From Clostridiales bacterium (lineage in GTDB: Bacteria > Bacillota > Clostridia > Christensenellales > Pumilibacteraceae): a DNA stretch of 64,000 nucleotides. A model generated the notes under the pieces. That model made no database searches and was not told where the DNA came from. It saw nothing but the letters and a program-made list of their open reading frames with translations. The stretch is taken from the NCBI GenBank assembly GCA_022508365.1, contig JAFLVH010000001.1, positions 1 to 64,000 of the forward strand, written 5' to 3'. Positions 8,853 through 18,600 of the stretch are shown one piece after another; the stretch's first letter is position 1; the number at the start of each line of letters is the position of its first letter. A program made the translations under genes and the position numbers.

Positions 8853-10131
8853 TCCTCGTCACCTTGCCCCAGGGCGGCGTATTGATTTGGTTATTTATTA
8901 TCCACAAAACAGGTATTCCGCCCGCTTTTTCTTCCGGCGGAAAGGGCGCGTAGCCGTCGGTAAGTATGATTATGCTGACGGGCGGCTCGTCCATAAACTT
9001 AAACACGTAATCGAAGATGATATCAAAGTTGGTGCCTCCGCCGCCGACAGGCTTTATAATCTTAAATTCTTCCTCGTTCTCGAAGGGCTGCGGCTCGATA
9101 ATTGCGGCGTCGAAAAAGCCGAGCATGCCCTTTAGCTTTCCGCCAAATTGGTCGATTGCACCCTTGACCTCGGAGTAAGCCGCCGTAATCATGCTGTCCG
9201 ACATAGACCCGGACGTGTCTATCATGAACAGAATGTTTTCCACCGTCTCGTCTTTTTCGTTGAAGTCGGGCAAAAAGAATGGCCCGTCAAACCTTCTGTC
9301 CGGCGGCGTAAACGAATAATCGACCACCTCCTCCTGAACAAAATCGTTTAGCACGGTGCGCCAATCGGTCTGCGGCTTTGTCAGCTCGTTCAATAACCGC
9401 TTAGCAAAGGCGGGCAGCATTCCGCGCGTGTTGGACGGGTCGCGTATCTCTATCGCCTTGCACGCGTCGGAAAACCGCTTCACCCACACGTCGGAAAGCG
9501 CTTCGTCCTGCGCCGTGCCCCACCTGCTGTGATCGTCCCATGTTTTGCCCGCGCCGTCACCGTTGCCGCGGCCTTTGCCTCTGTCCCCGTCACCGCTTCC
9601 TTTGCCGCCGTCACCGCTGCCGCCTATTTTACCCTTTCCGCCGCCGCTTCCGGGTCCTTTATTGCCGGAGCCTGACGCAGACGGAAACATATCGTAGACC
9701 TGCGTTGCGGTGTAAAGGTGCCCCTCCTTGCCGTCTGGCGCAACATGCATGAGCGCGCCGTATTTCTTTATGGTTATGCTGTCTAAGTCCATGTCGTTCG
9801 ACAGCAGGATATTGGAGTTGACCACTATGTCGCACGCAATGTTAAACAGCTCCGGGTCGCGCTCCTCGCGCCTTAAGCAGTGCTGCAGCACCACGTGCAG
9901 GATTTCGTGCATCATCACAAAGTCGAGCTCCTTATCGCTTAGCTCGTCCAAGAACTTTGGGCAAAAGTAAATCTTGTTGCCGTCGGTTGCGGCGGTGTCC
10001 AGCCCTTCGTCCAGCGCGTATATCATGTGCATTAATAGCAGGCCGTAAAAGCCGTTGTTACACAGGATGCGCATTCTCGACAGCAGCAGCCGCCTTATAT
10101 AGCCTTGTATTTTTTCGTCAGACAGAGCCAT
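8836..10131 (-). CDS. vWA-like / DUF2201-type putative metallopeptidase
   Basis: HEILHVVLQH (HExxH), Gly/Lys/Asp-rich linker, and C-terminal vWA with MIDAS DTSGS. Confidence 0.82.
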   Translation of the reverse strand: MALSDEKIQGYIRRLLLSRMRILCNNGFYGLLLMHMIYALDEGLDTAATDGNKIYFCPKFLDELSDKELDFVMMHEILHVVLQHCLRREERDPELFNIACDIVVNSNILLSNDMDLDSITIKKYGALMHVAPDGKEGHLYTATQVYDMFPSASGSGNKGPGSGGGKGKIGGSGDGGKGSGDGDRGKGRGNGDGAGKTWDDHSRWGTAQDEALSDVWVKRFSDACKAIEIRDPSNTRGMLPAFAKRLLNELTKPQTDWRTVLNDFVQEEVVDYSFTPPDRRFDGPFFLPDFNEKDETVENILFMIDTSGSMSDSMITAAYSEVKGAIDQFGGKLKGMLGFFDAAIIEPQPFENEEEFKIIKPVGGGGTNFDIIFDYVFKFMDEPPVSIIILTDGYAPFPPEEKAGGIPVLWIINNQINTPPWGKVTRITVQS

Positions 10132-11230
10132 TTAGCAAGCTCCCTTTTTGCTGCAACCACTTGGCAAATTCGGGGACGCGCATCAGCTTTTCCTTATAGC
10201 CTTTTTCTATGTACATATAGTCCTTTATCAAGACGACGGAAAAGTCGGCGGGTATGCCGCCCGAGTATCTTATGGAATTGGCTATGCGGTTCATGTCGTT
10301 TCTATGCTCGCGCGCGTACACCGTCATGGAAGAAACAAGCGCGTACATGGCGTCCGTGTTTTTGGGCACGGGCGGGTTTTTGCCGTCGAATATATCCTCT
10401 ATGCTCGGCAGCTCGTTGTACACCTTTGCCCAGGTGCGAAACTCCACCGCAACGCCTGTGCCGACAAGTCCGGCTATCAAAGGGTACGCCTCGTTTATAT
10501 CGTCGTCCACGTGGTTTAGGATGTTGCTCACCATCTCCCAGGCGCGCGGCGTGGCAAAGGCGAGGTCGTTGGACGCGGCGTCAAAGCACATAAGATAATT
10601 CTGACGGAAGGACAAAAAGCCCAAAACCTTTTCGTTTATGCCGGACGATATCGCCCACTTCTTCCAGGACGTAAAGCTGCCCTCTATCTCTATGTGCATA
10701 AGACGGTTGCTCAGCGCCTTGGGCATGCGGTACGCCACCGACTTGTCGGTGGTCCTGTTGCCGGCGGCAATCACTATGCAGTTTTCGGGCAACCTATGCT
10801 CGCCCACAACGCGGTCGAGCGTTATCTGGTAGGCGGCGGCCTGGACGGACTGCGGCGCGGCGGTTATCTCGTCGAGGAACAGAATGTTGACTACGTCCTC
10901 GCCTTCGTCCATATCGAGTATTTGCGGCTTGAGCCACACGGCAAGCTTTTTATCCGCGCTGGCGGTGGGGATGCCGCGAAGGTCTATCGGGTTAAACAAC
11001 AAAAGCCGCATGTCGGTGACAGCGACGCGTTTGCCTATGCCCTCTATCTCCTTGGCTATCTGCCTGACCGCCTGCGATTTACCCACGCCGGGCGGACCCC
11101 ACAGCATGACGGAGGGCACGGTCTTTACGGGCAGACCCTTTTTTATTACGGCGCAGTACGCCTTGGACAGCTTGTCCACCGCCTTTTCCACGGACATGGA
11201 CGGAACGTCGCTTAGTTTTATTTCGCTCAT
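10118..11230 (-). CDS. MoxR-like AAA+ ATPase
   Basis: Walker A GPPGVGKS; Walker B ILFLDEITAAPQSVQAAAYQ; overlaps the vWA gene. Confidence 0.85.
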   Translation of the reverse strand: MSEIKLSDVPSMSVEKAVDKLSKAYCAVIKKGLPVKTVPSVMLWGPPGVGKSQAVRQIAKEIEGIGKRVAVTDMRLLLFNPIDLRGIPTASADKKLAVWLKPQILDMDEGEDVVNILFLDEITAAPQSVQAAAYQITLDRVVGEHRLPENCIVIAAGNRTTDKSVAYRMPKALSNRLMHIEIEGSFTSWKKWAISSGINEKVLGFLSFRQNYLMCFDAASNDLAFATPRAWEMVSNILNHVDDDINEAYPLIAGLVGTGVAVEFRTWAKVYNELPSIEDIFDGKNPPVPKNTDAMYALVSSMTVYAREHRNDMNRIANSIRYSGGIPADFSVVLIKDYMYIEKGYKEKLMRVPEFAKWLQQKGSLLNGSV

Positions 11231-14200
11231 TATTTAGCTCCTAACTTTTTATCTATCTCTGCAAGCTTGTTTTTGCAAGCCTCTATTTTTTCCGAATAGC
11301 CGTCGCTATTTGCGAGGAATGCGCGCATTTCTCTTTCCTCGTTTTTCAGCCCGGCAAGCTCGCCTATCAGCTTTTCCAAATGCTCGTCGAGACCGTTAAG
11401 ATAATTGTCTATTCGCTGCAGGTTGCCTATCTCGGTGTCGCCGAGCTCAACGTAATATCTGCCCCTGCGCTGCAGGTATACGTACGGCGTTTTAAGCACC
11501 ATGTTGGCAGGGAGTACGATATCAAATCCCCTATACCAAGTAAGCGTGCGCTCGGCAGGCTCCAATATATTGCGGTTGACCTCACGGGTAATCAGCTCGC
11601 GCAAGAGCTTTCGCTTTTCGCCCTCCGCCTTTTTCTGCTTGTTGTCCTCGGGCTCGGGATTGGCGTTTTTCCACTCGGCATAGAACTTGGCGTCGGCGCG
11701 GCAACTGTCTATAAGCGATTGCTGATACTCCTTTTTGCCCGGCATTTCCATAAGCAGCTTTTCAAGGTGAATGCGCGTGTCCACAAGCCTGCGCTGCAAC
11801 GTAAGATAGCGCGTAAGCTCGTTGGCGGTTTCCACGCGCTCCTTTACAAGCGGATTGCCGACGGCAAGCGCCTTGACCTCGGCGTAGTCCAGCACGGTGT
11901 CGCTTATGTCGCCGCCGCTGCGCTCGGCGAAGGAGCCGGACAAGAGATCCGCGATAAACCGCGCCTTGGTCTCGAGCAACTGCCAGGAATACGCGTCAAA
12001 GCTGCCCTCGGTTATGTAGCGGAAAATCTTCACCTTTTTGTTTAGGTTGCCCTGACGGAGTATTCTGCCCTCGCGCTGTGTCATGTCGGCAGGCCGCCAC
12101 GGCACGTCGAGGTGGTGTAACGCTATAAGCCTGTCCTGAACGTTGACGCCGAGGCCCAGCTTAAATGTGGAGCCTATCAAAATTCTTATCTCGCCCTTTC
12201 GCACCTTGCCAAACAGCTTTTCGCGCTTTGTCTCGGTGGTCGCGTCGTGAATGTATGCGATTTGCTCCTCCGGAATGCGCTGCGCAATAAGAAGGCGCTT
12301 CAGCTCGTCGTACATGTTAAAGCCGACCTTGGGCGTTGAAATGTCGCAGAATATCAGCTGTGCGCTTTTGTCCGCGACAGTCCTGAAATATATGTCCGAC
12401 ACGTTGTTTGCGCATTGCGCCACCTTTGACTGATAGGTAAAGTACGCCGCCGTGTCGACAAGCCGTAGGTCGAGCGCCGCCTTTCGCCCGTCCGTAGTTA
12501 TCTTTAGCATGTTGTCCTCTTTGGGACTTACCCTGCCGTGCCGCACCGTGTCCGCACGCTCGGAAATGTTCTTTAGATATTGCTCAAAGTCGAAGGTGCG
12601 TGCGATAAGCGCGTCGTCTCTGCCGTCCACTTCGGGCACGCCGTCGCTTGCGTCCACCTGGTGAAAATCCGCTATGGAACTAAGCAAAGTAGTCAGCTCC
12701 GGCAGGTTGTGGAACTTGGAAAAGCGTGTCGCAAGTCTATAGCTGTTGGTGTCGACGTCTATCTCGAATTCGGTCACGCGCTCGGCAAACATTCCCACCC
12801 AGCTGTCAAAGTTTTGCAGATCCATAAGCGCCAGCTCGCCGCTTTGCAGGTACTGCTGAATGACAAACGCGTCGGTGACGGAATTGGTTATGGGCGTGCC
12901 TGTGGCAAACACCACGCCGCCGCCGTTGTTGTTCCTTTGCACCGTGCGCACCTTGTCCAGCATGTCCTTGCACTTTTTGGAGCCCGACGTGCTTATGCCC
13001 AGCACGTTGGTCACTTTGGTGTCGACGGGCACGTTTTTAAAGTTGTGCGCCTCGTCTACAAACAGCCGCGTAATGCCCAGCTCGTCAAAGTGAATGGTGC
13101 CGTCCACCGCGTTCTCTTCCGTATGCAGCTCGTAAATAGCTTTTTGTATGGCCTCCTTTTTTCTTTCGAGGGTGGCGGTCGCCTTTTTCTTGTTTTTAAA
13201 CTGCTCTTCCAGTTGCGCGCGCTGCTCCCTCAGCTTTTTTATATGATACGCCTTGGACAGGTGGATTTGCTCGAAGCAGCTGTACGCCATGATTATTCCG
13301 TCAAAGCTTTCGTCGCGAATTTTCCTTAGCACGTCCCCTCTTTTTTCTTTGGAGAAGCGCTTGGGCTCCACGATAAGCAGCTTGGCGTTAGGGTACATTT
13401 CGTTGAAAATCGCCTTCCACTGCCCGACTATGTTGTTGGGCACCACGTACAAGTTTTTCGAGGAAAGCCCCATGCGCTGCAGCTCCATGCCGGCGGCAAT
13501 CATAACGTATGTCTTGCCCGATCCCACGTCGTGCGCGAGAAGCGTGTTCGGCGTAAACAGTATGCGCGCAACCGCGTCCTTTTGGTAAGGAAAGAGCCGC
13601 ACGGAATCGGACATTGTGGGAAACTCGAGAAAGCCTCCGTCAAATATCCTGCGGCGTACGCAGCTGAAGTTGTTTTCAAATATCATCTCCAGCCGCTCTT
13701 TTCTTGCGGGGTTGCGCCACACCCACCGCTGAAAGTCCTTTATCATCTTGTCCTGTTTTTCCAGCGCCTCTATCGTGTCGGTGCGGTTTACCACGCGCTT
13801 TACGCCCGACTTGGTCAGCGTGCTTACGCGCTCGTCAGTGACGGCGACCGTGCGCATGTTAAGCGTTTTTTCCAGAATGTCCAGCGCGGACAGGCGCGGC
13901 GTGCCGTACGTGCTTTCCGCGCGCACACGGTGCCTTAGCCGCGACTTAAACGGAATCTCCCAAGATCCGGTAAGCTCGTCGTGCTTGGTGCCGGTGTACG
14001 CCAGTCCGCGCATATTCAGCATGTATGTGATAAACTCGTCTATTACGTCGGTAGGCACCCAGGGCGAGCCCAGCGTTATGTAAATATCCTTGGTGGGCAC
14101 CGCGTCGGGCAGCACCCTTTTTATAGCCGCGATGTTATCGGCAAACCTGCCGCGAAAAGCATTGTTGGCTGCCTCGGCGGATCTCAACTTGCGAATGAGA

Positions 14201-14538
14201 TTGCCCGACAAATACTCGTCGGAGGTCTCCCAACCCTTGTAGAAGCACTCGTTCCAAGTGTCGGGGTTTTGGTAGATAGACCCCTTCAGTGCGGAAATCA
14301 CAGTCTTAAAGTCGGTGCCCGTGACGGCGGCAATATATTCTATATCCACCTTGCCGAGTGTGGTAAGGCTCATAATAAGCGCGTCGGGAATGCTGTCTGT
14401 GTGAACGCCTTGAGCGCGCTTGTCGGAAGCAAACGCGTTTTCCCAAGTGAGCGGCAAATCGATACTGGTCGGAACGCTCGGCTCCGACATGGCATAATCG
14501 AATATGGATATTTGCTCGCTTGCGTTATTCTGCTTCAC
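11230..14538 (-). CDS. SNF2-like helicase of the ICE/phage helicase-methylase type (no methylase motif seen)
   Basis: LLAHDVGSGKTYVM (Walker A), VDEAHNFKN, ATGTPITNS, LGLGVNVQDRLIALHHLDVPWRPADMTQREGRILRQGN. GTG start at 14538 behind GGGGAGGGGGCT. Confidence 0.85.
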   Translation of the reverse strand: MKQNNASEQISIFDYAMSEPSVPTSIDLPLTWENAFASDKRAQGVHTDSIPDALIMSLTTLGKVDIEYIAAVTGTDFKTVISALKGSIYQNPDTWNECFYKGWETSDEYLSGNLIRKLRSAEAANNAFRGRFADNIAAIKRVLPDAVPTKDIYITLGSPWVPTDVIDEFITYMLNMRGLAYTGTKHDELTGSWEIPFKSRLRHRVRAESTYGTPRLSALDILEKTLNMRTVAVTDERVSTLTKSGVKRVVNRTDTIEALEKQDKMIKDFQRWVWRNPARKERLEMIFENNFSCVRRRIFDGGFLEFPTMSDSVRLFPYQKDAVARILFTPNTLLAHDVGSGKTYVMIAAGMELQRMGLSSKNLYVVPNNIVGQWKAIFNEMYPNAKLLIVEPKRFSKEKRGDVLRKIRDESFDGIIMAYSCFEQIHLSKAYHIKKLREQRAQLEEQFKNKKKATATLERKKEAIQKAIYELHTEENAVDGTIHFDELGITRLFVDEAHNFKNVPVDTKVTNVLGISTSGSKKCKDMLDKVRTVQRNNNGGGVVFATGTPITNSVTDAFVIQQYLQSGELALMDLQNFDSWVGMFAERVTEFEIDVDTNSYRLATRFSKFHNLPELTTLLSSIADFHQVDASDGVPEVDGRDDALIARTFDFEQYLKNISERADTVRHGRVSPKEDNMLKITTDGRKAALDLRLVDTAAYFTYQSKVAQCANNVSDIYFRTVADKSAQLIFCDISTPKVGFNMYDELKRLLIAQRIPEEQIAYIHDATTETKREKLFGKVRKGEIRILIGSTFKLGLGVNVQDRLIALHHLDVPWRPADMTQREGRILRQGNLNKKVKIFRYITEGSFDAYSWQLLETKARFIADLLSGSFAERSGGDISDTVLDYAEVKALAVGNPLVKERVETANELTRYLTLQRRLVDTRIHLEKLLMEMPGKKEYQQSLIDSCRADAKFYAEWKNANPEPEDNKQKKAEGEKRKLLRELITREVNRNILEPAERTLTWYRGFDIVLPANMVLKTPYVYLQRRGRYYVELGDTEIGNLQRIDNYLNGLDEHLEKLIGELAGLKNEEREMRAFLANSDGYSEKIEACKNKLAEIDKKLGAK

Positions 14539-14580
14539 AGCCCCCTCCCCAAAAAGATTATAGGTAATTATACCGCAACA

Positions 14581-14602
14581 TATGTACCGAATTTGGTACA
14601 TA
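14581..14602. promoter_or_regulatory. 22-bp palindrome at helicase operon promoter, candidate operator
   Basis: TATGTACC-GAATTT-GGTACATA, next to TATAAT-like boxes upstream of the GTG start. Confidence 0.6.
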
Positions 14603-14746
14603 AGTAATTATATCACCAAAAAAGAAAAACGGCGTATGTTTTTAATTTTCTAATCAAATTTTAATCTTTCTGTGTTTTTGGATTTGCTCTTGCTTTTTCT
14701 GCGGAGATTTAATATAATACAACTATTAATAAAGGGCAGAGAAATT

Positions 14747-15535
14747 ATGAAAGACCGACCGGAATTTGAAATAGCGGATTTATACGACCTAAAGCTTGAA
14801 CGGTTTTATACTATCAAGGCGTATCACGAGGAAATGGGCGACTGGGAGGACGGCGACAGCGAGGAGGCAAAAGCATACTTTAAATCGCTTATGGGCGAGC
14901 TTAAGCGCGGCGAGGAATCCATTCTCGTAAAGTACAACGGAAACGGCGAGCAGGCGGTAATCCCCGACGGCGTCACGGGAATAAAAAAGTTTGCGTTTGC
15001 AAACAACACGGCGTTAAAAAGCGTAGTCATGCCGGAAAGTTTGACTCGCGTGTTTAACGCCGCATTTTGCGATTGCACGGCGTTAGAGGAAATAAAGTTC
15101 GGAAGCAATCTTTACGGCGTGGGCGAGTACGCGTTTAAAGGGACGGCGCTAAAAAACGTCACTCTGCCGCACAGCGTGCGCGTAATGGACAGAGGCGTGT
15201 TTTACGGCTGTCACGCACTGGAAACCGTCGACCTCGGCGGAAATATCGAGCTTATTCCTACGGAGCTGTTTACAAACTGCACGGCATTAAAGCGCATTAT
15301 CATCCCGAGGAGCGCGAAGTACGTAGGCGCAAACGCGTTTTTCGGCTGTACGGCGCTTGAAGAAGTATATATCCCCTCCACCGTCATTATGGACGAGCAT
15401 ATCGACCCGTTTGACAGGTGCAAAAAGTCCTTGCGCATTTACATAGAAAAACGCAAGGACGGAAGCCACGAAAAGCTCGCGGAAAAGTTTAAAAGATTTA
15501 AAGTAGAATTCGTTGAACAGAATGTCTGCGATTAA
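14747..15535 (+). CDS. Leucine-rich repeat (LRR_5/BspA-like) protein, no signal peptide
   Basis: Repeats of the type F.GCTALEEVYIPSTV; start MKDRPEFE at 14747. Confidence 0.8.
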   Translation: MKDRPEFEIADLYDLKLERFYTIKAYHEEMGDWEDGDSEEAKAYFKSLMGELKRGEESILVKYNGNGEQAVIPDGVTGIKKFAFANNTALKSVVMPESLTRVFNAAFCDCTALEEIKFGSNLYGVGEYAFKGTALKNVTLPHSVRVMDRGVFYGCHALETVDLGGNIELIPTELFTNCTALKRIIIPRSAKYVGANAFFGCTALEEVYIPSTVIMDEHIDPFDRCKKSLRIYIEKRKDGSHEKLAEKFKRFKVEFVEQNVCD

Positions 15536-15565
15536 AAAACGGCGCACATAATTGTGCGTCGTTTT
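15534..15565 (+). terminator. Rho-independent terminator
   Basis: ACGGCGCACATAATTGTGCGTCGTTTT. Confidence 0.75.
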
Positions 15566-15604
15566 CTGTAAGTATCGCTATATATCTTAGCGGCGGCTCG
15601 CCGC

Positions 15605-15634
15605 CCTAATTCCTAATTCCGAATTCCGAATTAA
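15605..15634. repeat. Short heptanucleotide tandem repeat (CTAATTC/CGAATTC)
   Basis: CCTAATTCCTAATTCCGAATTCCGAATTAA, abutting the stop codon of the 15635 gene. Confidence 0.6.
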
Positions 15635-18600
15635 CTAAACCTTTCTCCATTCGCCTGTGTAATTCTTTAACAGCTGTGCGTTGGAAGCAAGGTTATCCGT
15701 CGCGCTCACCGACCTTAACGCGCCGCCTGCATTTTTGGCGAACCATTTGCTTGTGCTGTTTGCAAACGTGACGTTTTTAAGCGCCGCGCTGTTGAACGCG
15801 CCCGCGCCGAACCACACCACGTTTTTGCCGATTGTAAGCGTTTCGATATTGCATTTTGCAAACGCGCCCGCCGACACAGTGCGGATATCCTCGCCAATCA
15901 CGTACTCGGACTCATCAAAGCTGTCGTCGGCAGCAAGGATGTGATGCTCCAATATAAGCACGCCGCCTATCCAATTGCCTGCCTCTTTATAGAACGCAGT
16001 GCCTGTAAAAGCGTCCTTGCCCATATAGGTTACGTTGTCGTTTTCAAAAATGATATTGAGTAGGTTGGTGCAACCCATAAACGCCTCGTCGCCGATAGAC
16101 GTCACTTTTGCGGGAATTGTCACCATCGTGATTTTGGTGTTGCCCTTAAACGTGCCCGCAGGTATGGACGTTATATTCTCGGGCAAAACAAGTTCGGGTC
16201 CGACCTCACCCGTTATGCTCATGCTTGTTGCGTAGTACATAGGGCTTGAAAGCGCGCTGACAAATGTAATCGCAAACCAATCGGCAACGCTGCCGCCGTA
16301 CACAACCTCTTTTAGACCGGTACAATCTTTAAAAGCGTCTGTGCCTATCGTTTTGACTGAAACGGGAATGGTCAACTTGGTCATACCTGTGCAACCGTCA
16401 AAAGCGAACTCGGCAACGGCAAGCGTATTTGCCTTAATGCCGAATTCACCGTTGCCGTCGGTAAAATATGAATTGCGCACTCTTATCAGGTGCAAGCCTG
16501 CGTACAGCGCGCCGCCTACCCAGTTTTTGTCGTCGTTGTAGTACGCCGTATTATAGACCGCCCTGTATCCTATTTCCGTGACGCTTTCGGGAATAACTAC
16601 ACCGTCAAGGCTGACGCAGCCCGAAAAAGCGATATTGCCTATTGTCTTGAGCGTGGACGGCAAAGTTATTTCGGCAAGCGCGGCGCAGCCCTGAAACGCG
16701 CCGTATTCTATCCTTGTCAACTGCGATTCGCCGCCGTAAAACTCGACTGCCGTAAGCGCGGTACAGCCCTCGAACGAATTCGTCTCTATCGCCGTGATTG
16801 TTGCGGGAAGTATCACCTTTTTAATCTCGGTGTTGCGCACAAACGCCGACGCGCCAATTGAGCGCACAGGCAGTGTTTCGGGCAAGTCCGAACCGTTGTA
16901 AAACGCGGGATTAGGCAGGAAAGCCGCCACGGTTATTTCCCAAGCGCGAGGTACTCCGTTGTCGTTCTTTACTATAAAGTAGTCGCCCGACACGGCAAGC
17001 TCGTATGTAAGCCCGTCATAGCCGCAGTACGCGCAAAGGTTTTTCGCGGAATAATCGTGCGGCGCGGTTAGACTGTGCGGCGTTTCATAGCGGTTGCACA
17101 CAAGGCTGTGCGTGTTTGCGCCGAATTCAATCACCTCCCACTCGTGGCCGAGCGCGGTGTCGGGAACGGCTTTGCTTACGGTATAGCCGCATACCGAGCA
17201 AGTGTTGACTATGGCTTCGTCATGATCGCAATCGGCAGGAGTCGTCGTAGTCTCAAAGCTGTGATTGCCGTACTCACGCAAAGAGCAAACGGTGCAAATG
17301 TGCGTGTGCTGCAAGCTTCCGCCTAAGCTTATGCTAATCCAATTGCTCCACTTGTGCCCGAGCGCGGGGAATTCGTCCCTGTCCACGTGGAAGCAGTCCT
17401 GACAGACGTCTATATCTATTTCGGGCTTGGTGCAGGTTGCCGCCTGGCTCGAGGACGTCATGCGGCAGTCCGCCGTCTCTTGCTTAGAGCAGCCGTAACG
17501 CAAACAGCTGTGAGTGTGCGTGTGGTGTTCGTCGTTGTCGCCGCTGTACACCCATTCGCCGTAGCTGTGGCCGAGCGCGGTGCCCGTATGCGTTTCGGTG
17601 CGGGAGTAGGTACACGAAGCAACCGAACAGGTGTACACCGTAAATGCGTCTGCCTCGCAGGTCTCGTCAGTTCTGACGCTGATAACCGCGCCCACTACGC
17701 CGACCTTAACACCCTTTTCCTCCTTGTCGCAACCGTCGCGCTTGCAGTGTCGCGCATGCGTGTGCGATTGCGGCAAGGCGCTGCTGTCTTCACACTCGTA
17801 TTCCGTCCAGTCATGGCCGAGCGCGTCCGCAAAATCCGAATTGTACGTATTGCCGCAGCCGTCGCATGTATAGACGGTGTAACCTATATTTTCGCATGTG
17901 GGATCCACAACGGTTTTTTCATCGGTATCGCAAACCTCTTCCTCGTAATATTCGCAACGGTAGCAGGTCTGCCTGTGCCTGTAAACGCCGTCCACCGTCT
18001 TGTAAAAAGTCTTTTTTTCGGTCATGAGGTGGCCGAGCGCCGCGGTGGTTATATGCTCGTGTGTGTCGCCGCAAACCTTGCAGGTGTGAATAAGCTTTCC
18101 GGCATCAAGGCATGTGGGCGCGATTTCGACTTCTGTAAACTCGCATTCGGCAATTTCCGAATAGTTGCAGTTTTCGCAATAAATAGCGTGGGTATCGTTG
18201 CTGCGCTTTTCGTAATAGAACTCGTGTCCCAAAGCGGGAATTTCCTCCGGCGTAACTATTACTTCGCCGCAGCGCGAGCAGCTTTTGCCCTCCGAAAAGC
18301 CGACTGTCAGACACCCTGCAGGCACGGCAGGTATAACGACACTGCCGTCATGCCCGAGCGCGTTTATCGTGCGCTCGTCCGTTTTAAAGCAATTAGCACA
18401 AGCATATACCTGTTTGCCCGCCTCGGTGCAAGTAGCGGCTTTTTCCGACTGCAAATGCCAGTCATGCCCCGTCGCAGGGATAACATCCGTAAAGCTCTTT
18501 CCGCACACCTTGCATACGCCTGTGCGCTCTCCGTCCTCCGTGCAGGTTGCCGCAGTGGTTACTTCGTAGCTGTCGGCTATGTGCGTATGCGATTTGGGAG

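Noticed and set aside
11230-14538. Restriction-modification or DISARM/BREX locus
   Set aside because: No methylase motif, PLD nuclease, PglZ or BrxC-like gene in the operon.
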